64,000 nucleotides of DNA from NCBI GenBank assembly GCA_964611645.1, contig CAZTAO010000015.1, forward strand, positions 1 through 64,000, given 5' to 3'. Under the pieces are notes generated by a model that ran no database searches, was not told the origin of the DNA, and saw nothing but the letters and a program-made list of their open reading frames with translations. Below are positions 1-7,941 of the stretch, piece by piece. The stretch's first letter is position 1. Each line of letters starts with the position of its first letter. Both the position numbers and the translations under genes were made by a program. The DNA is from CAZTAO01 sp964611645 (GTDB taxonomy: Bacteria; Armatimonadota; UBA5829).

Positions 1-60
1 ACGACGACCAATACCTGGCCGAACTGCTACAGACTTTCTAAAGCGATTGCCCTGCTCTCA

Positions 61-266
61 GAGAGGGGGGATCATCATGACCAAATAGATGCTATCGCTG
101 GTTTACCACAACCCCCATGCACGGGTTGAAAACAGATAACTCACGCCACACGTCAAGCCACCCCGCTGATATACTGGCTCAAATGCCACGAATGAGGGTT
201 GTAGTACACGAGGGAGAGCCTGGTTTGTCAATAGAATCACCGGTAATGGGGTAATTGACAAACTGG
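61..266. repeat. Diverged ~200-nt dispersed repeat, copy A
   Basis: This non-coding stretch aligns by eye over about 200 nt with 56758-56970. Shared blocks include GATAAYTCAYGCCACAC, the string ATGAGGGTTGTAGTA (192-206 here) and CACCGGTAATGGGGTA-like sequence. It also carries an inverted repeat, GTTTGTCAAT (223-232) against ATTGACAAAC (253-262). No protein is convincingly encoded on either strand. The bases before 61 show nothing I can name. Confidence 0.75.
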
Positions 267-293
267 GGTGGCGATTCGGAAACCACCGCTCAG
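264..293. repeat. Short dispersed repeat with GGCGATTCGGAAA core
   Basis: The 30-nt string around the core GGCGATTCGGAAA, flanked by GGTGG and CCACC arms that can pair, recurs almost unchanged at 35048-35079. It follows directly after the larger repeat copy A. Both occurrences are intergenic. Confidence 0.6.
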
Positions 294-320
294 AACAGTG
301 GTTTTCGCGTCCTTCGCGAT

Positions 321-1517
321 TCAACCCCCGTAACTCTTCGCCGCCTCGTACACCGCCACCACGTTCTCCGGGGGGACGTTGGATTGGACGTTGTGGATTT
401 GGTTGAAGACGAAGCCGCCGCCGGGGGCGAAGATCTCTATTCGCTCCTTTACGTGCTGGTCTATCTCTTGGGGAGTGGCGTTGGGGAGGATGGACTGGGT
501 GTCGCAGCCGCCGCCCCAGAAGGTGATCCTGTCCCCGAACTCCTTCTTGAGCCTGCGCGGTTCCATACCTACCGCCGAAGTCTGCACCGGGTTGAGGATT
601 TCAACCCCCTCATCTATCAGGTCGCCGATGACCTCGTAACACGACCCACAGGCGTGCAGGAAGACGTGAATGCTAGAGTTTTCGCGTATAAACTTATACT
701 GCTTTGAGTGCCGAGGCTTCACCGCGCGGCGGTATGTGGCGGGAGATAGCAGGGTGGCGGTTTGGGAGCCGAGGTCATCGCCCATCTGGATTATCTGCAC
801 GTAACCATCCAGCGCCTCGATAACCAGCCGCAGGTTCTCCATATACCCCTCCACCATCTTGTCCAGGGCGTAGTTCACAACCTCGGTGTCCAGCGCGACC
901 TCCATCATAAACCGCTCCCAGCCAAACAGCCCCTGCCCGCCCTCCAAAATATTGCCGCCGAAGCCGACCATAATGGCGTAATCGGTGTTCTCATATATCC
1001 ACTTCGCCCGCTCCCGCATATCGGCCAGAGCTTCCCTGGGGTAAGGCTGGGGGTTGAACAGCCGGTCGACATCCGCGATAGTCTCAGCATCGGCGAGCGG
1101 GCTATACCTGCCCTCGAAGTACAGGCAGCCGTCGGGCATCTGGGCATATTCGCACCCATCCTCGCCACGGATCACCCATCTCCCCGGCTCGCGCACCGGG
1201 TTGAAGCTGGTCGGCACTTTGCAGGATGAGCCATCCGGAAGAACCCAGTCTTTCCATCGCTCAGGAAACCGCCCGAAGCTGTTGTCCACATCCACAGAGT
1301 CTACGCCGAACCGGTCCAAAACCCACTGCTCCGGCTCAGCAAGTTGCTGCCCTGTATCATACATCCGGGTCTCCCCGCCGGTGATTCCCAGGTGGGCCTT
1401 GAGCTTGTTATAGGCAATAGCCATAATCCCAGTAGACCGCATGGACCCGAAGTCAATAGGCACCCGGTCGGGTTCTTTGTGTGCGATAGCGGATAGGATT
1501 CGTTCTCTGGAGGTCAT
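321..1517 (-). CDS. Uroporphyrinogen decarboxylase-family protein, methyltransferase-like (Zn ligands kept)
   Basis: This 398-residue protein has no signal peptide, so it should be cytoplasmic. The N-terminus (TSRERILSAIAHKEPDRVP) is the usual opening of UroD-like proteins of the MtaA/MtbA/CmuA methyltransferase side of the family. It retains H288-x-C290 and a distal C338 in a GGGCDTQ context, matching the HxC...C zinc site of cobamide-dependent methyltransferases. True HemE lacks this site. The start is supported by AAGGAG 5 nt upstream of ATG. It is the last gene of the minus-strand glycan block, so a role in demethylating a sugar or aromatic methyl donor is plausible but inferred. No corrinoid protein is encoded nearby. 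The family call is strong; the substrate is unknown. Confidence 0.85.
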   Translation of the reverse strand: MTSRERILSAIAHKEPDRVPIDFGSMRSTGIMAIAYNKLKAHLGITGGETRMYDTGQQLAEPEQWVLDRFGVDSVDVDNSFGRFPERWKDWVLPDGSSCKVPTSFNPVREPGRWVIRGEDGCEYAQMPDGCLYFEGRYSPLADAETIADVDRLFNPQPYPREALADMRERAKWIYENTDYAIMVGFGGNILEGGQGLFGWERFMMEVALDTEVVNYALDKMVEGYMENLRLVIEALDGYVQIIQMGDDLGSQTATLLSPATYRRAVKPRHSKQYKFIRENSSIHVFLHACGSCYEVIGDLIDEGVEILNPVQTSAVGMEPRRLKKEFGDRITFWGGGCDTQSILPNATPQEIDQHVKERIEIFAPGGGFVFNQIHNVQSNVPPENVVAVYEAAKSYGG

Positions 1518-1544
1518 GATTGCTCCTTGAGTCTAGTTTTATGA

Positions 1545-1572
1545 TATATAGCTATACTAACTTGAACTACAA
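1545..1572 (-). promoter_or_regulatory. Possible sigma-70 promoter for the UroD-like gene
   Basis: On the minus strand TTGTAG (1572-1567) and TATATA (1550-1545) are separated by 16 nt, just upstream of the ATG at 1517. The boxes are imperfect and the region is AT-rich, so this is a weak call. Confidence 0.35.
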
Positions 1573-1579
1573 CCAGATT

Positions 1580-1714
1580 CGATGGTCAGGGACATGTTGT
1601 CCCTGACCCGGTCCCCGGGCATGTTGCCCTCTCTCCCGCCCGCTGTTCGTCACCGGCGGTTGCCGGACAACATGCCCGGGTACCGGGTCGAGGATAGCAT
1701 ATCCTCGACCATCG
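1580..1714. repeat. Nested palindromic repeat cluster (BIME-like)
   Basis: Three perfect inverted repeats lie within 135 bp. The first is GGTCAGGGACA-tgt-TGTCCCTGACC (1584-1608). The second is a long-range pair CCCGGGCATGTTG (1614-1626) with CAACATGCCCGGG (1668-1680). The third is GGTCGAGGATA-gca-TATCCTCGACC (1686-1710). The first and third are inverted copies of the same REP-like unit, each bordered by CGATG/CATCG. A related unit occurs at 53782-53810. Confidence 0.85.
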
Positions 1715-1715
1715 G

Positions 1716-1756
1716 GTTCCGCGTCATCCGCGCTTCTCCGCGTAATCCGCGATTCA
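1716..1756. repeat. GAATCGCGGATT-type dispersed repeat
   Basis: CCGCG-rich sequence containing AATCCGCGATTC runs into the stop codon of the DUF4838 gene. A related string in the opposite orientation is at 38924-38966, and a fragment lies near 309-325. Confidence 0.5.
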
Positions 1757-3856
1757 AAGTCCCGCCCGCCCCTTCGCTATCACGGCTCTTGCTTCGTCCC
1801 ACATCTCCCGCTCCTCGGCGATGCGGCGGAGTTGGCCTATTTCGGTGGTGGAGGAGGCTGCGTCGTCCAGGAATGCGGTGGCCTTTGCTTCAATTCCCGG
1901 TGTGTAGATCAATTCGGGGCGGGGAAGCGACCAATTGCCAGTCATCAGTCTACTGGCCGACATTGCCTTCTCGATTGTCCGGTAGAACCGCAGCATCGGC
2001 TTCGCGGCCTTGCCGTAGAGCTTGTCGCAGGCTTCCGACATCAGCTTTTCGGCGTTGGTGTTGGGGTTCCACATCCCACGAGCGCCTACATAGTATAGTG
2101 GCCAGCGGATCGGAAAGCCCCCACTGGTCTCGTAGCCGGTTTCGTAGGTGATGTATCGCACCCCGCCCCGCTTCCAGTATCGCAGGTTGCGCAGCGCGGT
2201 ATCGCCGGAATACCACGGGGCCTTTCGCCAGTCGACATAGCTACAGCCGGGGATCCACCACTCGTAGATGGCGAGTGTCGCGCCGGTCTTCTGCAGTCCC
2301 TTGAAGACCGCCAACTCCCGGGCGTTGCTCCTGCTTGACGCCCGCTGAAGCTCGGTCTCCGGTTCATCCCATGCCCGCACGTGGCTCCCCTCGTTTACCT
2401 GCATAATGCACACCCCCGGCTCAGCCTTGACGAACGGCTGGGGGGCCTCGTGGGTGTACCAGTATGCGAGGTAGCAGAGAATATACCGCTTCGGGTGGGT
2501 CTTGGCCAGTTCTTTCGCGATAGCGTTGGTGAACTTGAGCATCCGCGCGCCGAGGTTTCCCGCAGCCTGGCAGTTGGCGCACTCGCAGAACCCGCCGGTG
2601 TCTTCCGGCGACAGGGAGAAGGACATCACCCGCTTCGACTTATCGGCATCGAGTTGGGCGCGGAAAGTGTCCGCGGCGATCTTGATAACATCCGGGTTGG
2701 TGAGGCAGGGCTGCTCCGACCCGAAGTACTCGGGGTGATCCTTCTCATACTTCCCACGCGGGATCAGCGGCCCAAGCGCGTGCCCGCAGGCGATAGACTT
2801 GCCTCCCAGTTTCCATGCGTTGCGCGTCTGAGGGTCACCCACCATCCAGATTTCGCGGAAATCGAACGCAGGATGCTCGTCCGCATTGATCTTTCCCACC
2901 GACAGCCTGCTCACCTTCGGCACAATCTGCCACAGCGGATCAGGCCCATACCACCCGCATCCCCACTTCTGGAGCAGGTCGTAGACAGCATACAGGCTCC
3001 CGCACCGCACACCGTCGTCATTGCCGACCAGCGCAACCCCCTTGTCGAACGACTTGATAACGTAACGGTCGCCGGCGTCCTCGTCCTGCTTCACATCTAT
3101 CCCTAATCGCTTAGCCCATTTCGATGTCCCGACCAGTATCGCAGCCGACTTGCCCTTGAAATCGCTCTCTTTGGAAATCGGCAGCAGGAAACCGGTCATC
3201 TGCCGGGTCACTTTTCGCAGGTCGGTCGCGGCCTTGAGGGCATTGTGCGAGGGGGAGTCCGCAACCACAATAGTCGCGTAGGTATTGGCCTTATCAGCAA
3301 CGACCAGCGAGCCCTTCTCGTGCTTCAGCTTACCAATAGAGCCGGTCTGGTAATCGCCGTATACCTTGACCTCCCGCAGGTACCAGCCCCAACTATCCAG
3401 CTTGTGGAAGAGCTTCACGTATCTCCCCCGCAACTTCGGGGTATCCAGCCGCAGCCAAGCATCGGCCTTACCCTTCGTGTCGATCTTCCCGACTGCCCTC
3501 CACGGGCCGCTCTTGCTCGCGGATACGGACACATCCACATACAGCGGCGCGTTGCCGTTGCTGAACAGCATCGCGACACCATCGAGCCTGCACTGCTGCT
3601 TCAGGTCGAAAACAACGGTCTGATCCGTGTAATTGATCCCGGTGACAGTGGTCCAGTCGCCCGGCAAGTCGAAGTCCAGCAGGCGGCCGCCCTTGGGGTC
3701 TGCCGGATTGGTATATGCCGGGTCCGCCGTATAGGAACACCCAAACCCACCAGCCTCATCCGCGCCCGGATTCCCCGTCAGCACAAAGCTGATAGGCTTG
3801 GCCATCGCGCAAGTTGAGACTGCTAGCAAGATAAGCACGACTAGGAATATACGCAT
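1754..3856 (-). CDS. Secreted DUF4838 protein with N-terminal discoidin-like domain
   Basis: This 700-residue protein starts with a clear signal peptide (about 1-19, ending CAMAKP). A discoidin/F5-8C-like beta-sandwich (roughly 20-170, WGWYLREVKVYG) follows. Next is a segment like the GH67 N-terminal domain (about 185-330), then the DUF4838 core with HALGPLIPRGKY, HPEYFG, LTNPDV and CECANC. DUF4838 proteins are predicted alpha-glucuronidase-like or hexosaminidase-like TIM barrels of unproven specificity. The start has GGGAGG upstream of ATG. It lies 30 bp downstream of the GH172 pair and is probably co-transcribed with it. Likely acts outside the cytoplasm on polysaccharide. Confidence 0.85.
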   Translation of the reverse strand: MRIFLVVLILLAVSTCAMAKPISFVLTGNPGADEAGGFGCSYTADPAYTNPADPKGGRLLDFDLPGDWTTVTGINYTDQTVVFDLKQQCRLDGVAMLFSNGNAPLYVDVSVSASKSGPWRAVGKIDTKGKADAWLRLDTPKLRGRYVKLFHKLDSWGWYLREVKVYGDYQTGSIGKLKHEKGSLVVADKANTYATIVVADSPSHNALKAATDLRKVTRQMTGFLLPISKESDFKGKSAAILVGTSKWAKRLGIDVKQDEDAGDRYVIKSFDKGVALVGNDDGVRCGSLYAVYDLLQKWGCGWYGPDPLWQIVPKVSRLSVGKINADEHPAFDFREIWMVGDPQTRNAWKLGGKSIACGHALGPLIPRGKYEKDHPEYFGSEQPCLTNPDVIKIAADTFRAQLDADKSKRVMSFSLSPEDTGGFCECANCQAAGNLGARMLKFTNAIAKELAKTHPKRYILCYLAYWYTHEAPQPFVKAEPGVCIMQVNEGSHVRAWDEPETELQRASSRSNARELAVFKGLQKTGATLAIYEWWIPGCSYVDWRKAPWYSGDTALRNLRYWKRGGVRYITYETGYETSGGFPIRWPLYYVGARGMWNPNTNAEKLMSEACDKLYGKAAKPMLRFYRTIEKAMSASRLMTGNWSLPRPELIYTPGIEAKATAFLDDAASSTTEIGQLRRIAEEREMWDEARAVIAKGRAGL

Positions 3857-3886
3857 TCGTTGTTCCTCCCGATCAGACCTACGATC

Positions 3887-4954
3887 CTACCTGCTCCACC
3901 GCAAATGCACTGGCAGCATTTCGGGGAACTTGGTGTGGGGTTCCAGTTGATACCAGTACCCTACGCTCGATATGTCGTCCCGCAGTGGCTCGTAGGTACC
4001 GTTGTCCCACCAGCCAAGTGCCTGGATTGTTACTTTCAGCTCCTCGGCGAAGCGTATCGGGTCCATTATGTGCCAGCGGTATAGCCCGTGCTTGGGAACG
4101 GTGTTGTCTTTGTGCTCGCAGAAAGGGTAGCCCAGGAAAGGCGTGTCGAAGGTATCTTCGCGGTCGTTGGGGTCGTAGAAACCCCACGCGCCGCCGAAGT
4201 AGTCCTCGGTGCCGGTGCCGCAGATGGTGGGATACTTGCCGTCGCCGTCCATATAGAACTTGATCTCACCCTCGCCCCACCAGCCGTCGGAGCACTGGAC
4301 CCAGGCAAGGTACGTGCCCACATACTGGCCCTTGCCCTTGATGCCGTCGAGTATGGTATGCTCGGGGTTCTCGATTGGAGTGATCGACCTCCGCCACTGC
4401 GCGTGGAAGTAACCCGCGTCCTCCGGGACATCGCATAGTTCGTAGTCCACCTGGTAGTAGAACCCGTCGATTACCTCGTTGCACTGGTTATCCAGCTCGA
4501 TCCTCACACTCTTGCGAAACGGCATCGGCCAATAGCTGTTCATCCCGCCGGAGGGGTTCACCGCTATGGGGATGGAATTGACCTTGGCAAACTTCCCGTG
4601 CCCGCAGCAGAAGAAGTCGCCCACCGGGACCTCCACCGATGGTGTGGCTTCGCCGTCCCAATAGATGCGCAGGACGCAGTTGCGACAGACCACTGCCTTG
4701 GCGGTCATCCAGATATGCCGGATAACTCCCGGGCCGCTGATCTCCGCCACGGTGAACACGCTTTTTGGCTCGACCTTGACGCACGGCCTCACTTTCCAGC
4801 CTTGTCCGAGCATGTCCGACCCGCTCGGAGGCACGGGGACAGCTTTCGCCCCTCCGCTCTTCTCGCCATTGGGGTTTTCCGCGCTAATGCTACGGGTGAC
4901 CCCGTTTGTTATGATTGGGATTCCGCCCAGGAACCCGGTCTTGAAGAAGTCCAT
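3887..4954 (-). CDS. GH172 (DUF2961) family protein, copy 1
   Basis: This 355-residue protein has no signal peptide. The DUF2961 hallmarks are present: EISGPGVIRHIW near 71-82, GEGEIKFYMDGD near 227-238, and CGTGTEDYFGGAW with Glu250, the acidic residue of the family's conserved motif. Known GH172 members act on alpha-fructofuranosides (difructose dianhydride) and alpha-D-arabinofuranosides. The open frame extends 34 codons further upstream, but the ATG at 4954 is preferred. It has GGAGG at good spacing and aligns exactly with the start of the neighbouring copy, which has the same length. Product specificity cannot be read from sequence. Confidence 0.88.
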   Translation of the reverse strand: MDFFKTGFLGGIPIITNGVTRSISAENPNGEKSGGAKAVPVPPSGSDMLGQGWKVRPCVKVEPKSVFTVAEISGPGVIRHIWMTAKAVVCRNCVLRIYWDGEATPSVEVPVGDFFCCGHGKFAKVNSIPIAVNPSGGMNSYWPMPFRKSVRIELDNQCNEVIDGFYYQVDYELCDVPEDAGYFHAQWRRSITPIENPEHTILDGIKGKGQYVGTYLAWVQCSDGWWGEGEIKFYMDGDGKYPTICGTGTEDYFGGAWGFYDPNDREDTFDTPFLGYPFCEHKDNTVPKHGLYRWHIMDPIRFAEELKVTIQALGWWDNGTYEPLRDDISSVGYWYQLEPHTKFPEMLPVHLRWSR

Positions 4955-5059
4955 TTCCCTGCCTCCGAAAGTCGTTGCACAGTCAGATACTAATTGCACG
5001 TGCTGACTAGTATTCCCTGCGTAAATCCGGAGAGAGACTTCTCCAATTCGGGGCATCGC

Positions 5060-6127
5060 CTACCGGGTCCACCTCAGATGCACCGGCAGCATCTCCGGGA
5101 ACTTGGCGTGGGGTTCCAGTTGATACCAGTATCCCACCGACGATATGTCGTCCCGCAGTGGCTGGTAGATGCCGTTGGGCCACCAACTCAGCGCCTGAAT
5201 GGTCACTTTCAGGTCTTCGGAGAACCTGACGGGGTCCAGTATATGCCATCGGTAAAGGCCGTGTTTGGGGACGGTGTTATCCTCGTGCTGGCAGAACGGG
5301 TATCCAAGGAACGGCGTGTTGAATGTCTGCTCGCGCTGGTCCGGCCCCCAGAGGTCCCAGGCGCCGCCGAAGTAGTCCTCGGTGCCGGTGCCGCAGATGG
5401 TGGGGTACTTGCCGTCTCCATCCATATAGAACTTGACCTCGCCTTCGCCCCACCAGCCGTCGGAGCACTGGACCCACGCAAGGTAGGTGCCCACATACTG
5501 ACCCTTGCCCTCTATGCCGTCCAGTATGGTATGCTCGGGCTTCTCGATGGGCGTCACCGACCTCCGCCACTGGGCGTGGAAGTAGCCTGCATCCTCGGGA
5601 ACGTCGCAGAGTTCGTAGTCTACCTGATAGAAGAACCCCCAGAGTTCCTCGGCCAGTTGGCTTTCGATCTCTATCCTCGCGCCCTTGCGGAAGGGCATCG
5701 GCCAGTAGCAGTTCATCCCGCCTGATGGGTTCACGGCAACCGGGATCGAGCTTACTCTGGCCCGCTTCTCGTGACCGCAGCAGAAGAAGTCACCAAATGG
5801 GACTTCCACCGAAGGCGTGGTCTCCCCATCCCAGAAGATGCGCAGGATGCAGTTGCGATAGGTCTTGGGGTCAGCCGTCATCCAGATATGCCTGATTACC
5901 CCCGGCCCCTCGATCTCTGCGACCGTGAACCCGCTATTAGGCTTCAGTGTGACGCAAGGCCTCACTTTCCAACCCTCGCCAAGCATGTCCGCCGGGCTGG
6001 GAGATACGGGGATGGCTCTCGCCCCTCCGCCCTTCTCGCCGTTGGGGTTTTCAGCGCTGATGCTGCGGGCGACCCCGTTTGTTATCATTGGGATTCCACT
6101 CAGGAACCCGGTGTTGAAGAAATCCAT
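5060..6127 (-). CDS. GH172 (DUF2961) family protein, copy 2
   Basis: This tandem paralogue of the gene at 3887-4954 is also exactly 355 residues and alignable without gaps along most of its length. It keeps EIEGPGVIRHIW, GEGEVKFYMDGD and the CGTGTEDYFGGAW motif with Glu250. It has no signal peptide, so it is probably cytoplasmic or part of a cytoplasmic oligomer, as GH172 enzymes commonly are. The intergenic spacer is 105 bp. The copies differ mainly in surface segments (for example WGPDQREQTFN against YDPNDREDTFD). This suggests a recent duplication with possible specificity divergence, or subunits of a hetero-oligomer. Confidence 0.88.
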   Translation of the reverse strand: MDFFNTGFLSGIPMITNGVARSISAENPNGEKGGGARAIPVSPSPADMLGEGWKVRPCVTLKPNSGFTVAEIEGPGVIRHIWMTADPKTYRNCILRIFWDGETTPSVEVPFGDFFCCGHEKRARVSSIPVAVNPSGGMNCYWPMPFRKGARIEIESQLAEELWGFFYQVDYELCDVPEDAGYFHAQWRRSVTPIEKPEHTILDGIEGKGQYVGTYLAWVQCSDGWWGEGEVKFYMDGDGKYPTICGTGTEDYFGGAWDLWGPDQREQTFNTPFLGYPFCQHEDNTVPKHGLYRWHILDPVRFSEDLKVTIQALSWWPNGIYQPLRDDISSVGYWYQLEPHAKFPEMLPVHLRWTR

Positions 6128-6197
6128 CTTGCTCTCCCAATAGTATCAGAATACGCATTCGTACTACTTGCGCGTAGCTTTGATCGTTCCCTGCGTC

Positions 6198-7898
6198 TCA
6201 GGCCGACATATCCGCGATGGGTGTCCAGTTGTCCCTGATCATCCTGGCTTCGGGCCAGACTTGCAGGTTCTTGAAATTGCCCTGGCTGCGGTCGCAAAGC
6301 AGACCAACAGCCCCGCTGCAATAGGCCGCGTCCCTCGCGCCGATGTACGTCGGCGGCGATATTCCATCCGACACAGCCGCCTGGATCAAGTCTCCCCGAA
6401 CCTTCACCTGAAGTTGCAGCCACGGCTGAGATCTCAGTTCTTCCAGCCGCAGACCCCGCAGCACTGTCACCTTGCCGTCGTCTACCTTTGCCAGCACGGC
6501 AGTCGGGCAATCAAGCATTGTGATGATCCCCTGCTCAATCCTCTCCCGCACGTGCTCGTCCAACAGCCCCGGGAAATACGCGCTGAGTGTTGCGCCCTGC
6601 ACCGGCGGCGCTTTCCACCGCTCGCTTTCGCTTCCGGGGGTGGTAATCATAAACGCGTAGTATGACTTACCGTCGGGCGAGATCCGGAACGCTACTCCGT
6701 CCGCTCGATCCGGCCTTGCATCGACGCGCAGGTGCAGGTCTTTGAGGATGCTGTCACCAGCTTTCATCAGCGCGAGTTCGGAGTCTGCGTCAGTCTGCCC
6801 AACCACCCCCACCCTTCTACCCGAAAACCGGATCTGCTGGATATAGCCATCATGGTTGACCGGGTATGGGGAATCGCTGACGTCCTTCTGGGTTACGCAC
6901 AACACCCGGTTTCCCGACGCCTGCATCTTTCCGTAGTATGCCGCAAAGAATTGGGAGTCCGGCAGTCGGCGCCAGGTTCGGCCGTCATCGAGGCTGTAGA
7001 AGTGGCCTACCCCCCAATACCAGATGGTCCCATCGTCGGTGCGGGCCATATCCGGCATCCCGGAATGAGGCATCGCTTCAACCACTTCGACACCTTCACA
7101 CGTGTAATTGCCATCAGCCTCGCGCTTCAACCACGCTGCCACGGGATGCTGGACTTGATCGACCCGAATGATAAACAGCAGCCTGCCGTCGTCGAGTTCG
7201 ACCATATCGTGCTCTTCGGTCGCATTGTCCGCCGGCTCTCCGCCGGCATATTGGCCTTTCACCCACTGCATCTCACTCCAGGTCTCGCCCTGATCTAATG
7301 ACTCACGTATGCCCAGTATGTAGCGACCGTGGCTGAGAGCCTGTGTCCACTGGGCAAAGGAATGGGTATCGACTATACGTCCGTCACGGCAGATGAGAGT
7401 TGCCATCCCGCTTCCCACGAGCTTACCGTTGGGAGCAAGGACCATCTTACCGTTGTAGCCGCGTGTCTCATCGTTGGACCAGTTGACCGTGTCATTGTGA
7501 GTAGCGCTTACCAACTGCCACGTGTCGCCGCCATCGCGTGTGGTGAGGGTAATGTAGTCGACGCGGGTGGTCGACAGGGCATCCGGAGGCCCCAGGATCA
7601 TCTGGCCTTTCTCGGCAAACTCTTCCCAGGACTCCATCGCATAGTCGGCGAAGTTGGCCCGCCCATACCACGGCGCATAGCTTGGCTCCAACCCGGGGTT
7701 GCCGGTGATCTGGGGGAATCGGACACTGATAGAGCCATCAGCCGCCTTCCACATACCCACCCACGCAACGTGCGAGGGTTCTTCAGGGCTGCGATAGATG
7801 TCCTTGCTCTCAACCTCGCCAGCCTCGACCCTTCCGTCTGTTTCCACGCTTCCGGAGATGCTCTCGGGGTTACTGAATCCACTGACTATCTCGTCCAC
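6198..7898 (-). CDS. Asp-box beta-propeller (sialidase-like) protein with C-terminal lectin-like domain
   Basis: This 566-residue protein carries three Asp-box motifs (TRDGGDTW, SLDQGETW, SLDDGRTW), typical of six-bladed sialidase/BNR propellers, within about residues 60-330. The remaining ~200 residues (LHLRVDARPDRADGVAFRISPDGKSY, and VGLLCDRSQGNFKNLQVW at the end) look like a concanavalin/LamG-type jelly roll. No signal peptide is seen. The GTG start is supported by GGAGGG upstream. The arginine triad of true sialidases could not be confirmed, so hydrolase activity on sialic acid is not claimed. It sits between the GH123-like genes and the GH172 pair. Confidence 0.75.
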   Translation of the reverse strand: MDEIVSGFSNPESISGSVETDGRVEAGEVESKDIYRSPEEPSHVAWVGMWKAADGSISVRFPQITGNPGLEPSYAPWYGRANFADYAMESWEEFAEKGQMILGPPDALSTTRVDYITLTTRDGGDTWQLVSATHNDTVNWSNDETRGYNGKMVLAPNGKLVGSGMATLICRDGRIVDTHSFAQWTQALSHGRYILGIRESLDQGETWSEMQWVKGQYAGGEPADNATEEHDMVELDDGRLLFIIRVDQVQHPVAAWLKREADGNYTCEGVEVVEAMPHSGMPDMARTDDGTIWYWGVGHFYSLDDGRTWRRLPDSQFFAAYYGKMQASGNRVLCVTQKDVSDSPYPVNHDGYIQQIRFSGRRVGVVGQTDADSELALMKAGDSILKDLHLRVDARPDRADGVAFRISPDGKSYYAFMITTPGSESERWKAPPVQGATLSAYFPGLLDEHVRERIEQGIITMLDCPTAVLAKVDDGKVTVLRGLRLEELRSQPWLQLQVKVRGDLIQAAVSDGISPPTYIGARDAAYCSGAVGLLCDRSQGNFKNLQVWPEARMIRDNWTPIADMSA

Positions 7899-7941
7899 TT
7901 CCGCCCTCCTGTATGTTGTCTGTGTCAGTCCCGCAAGTCTA

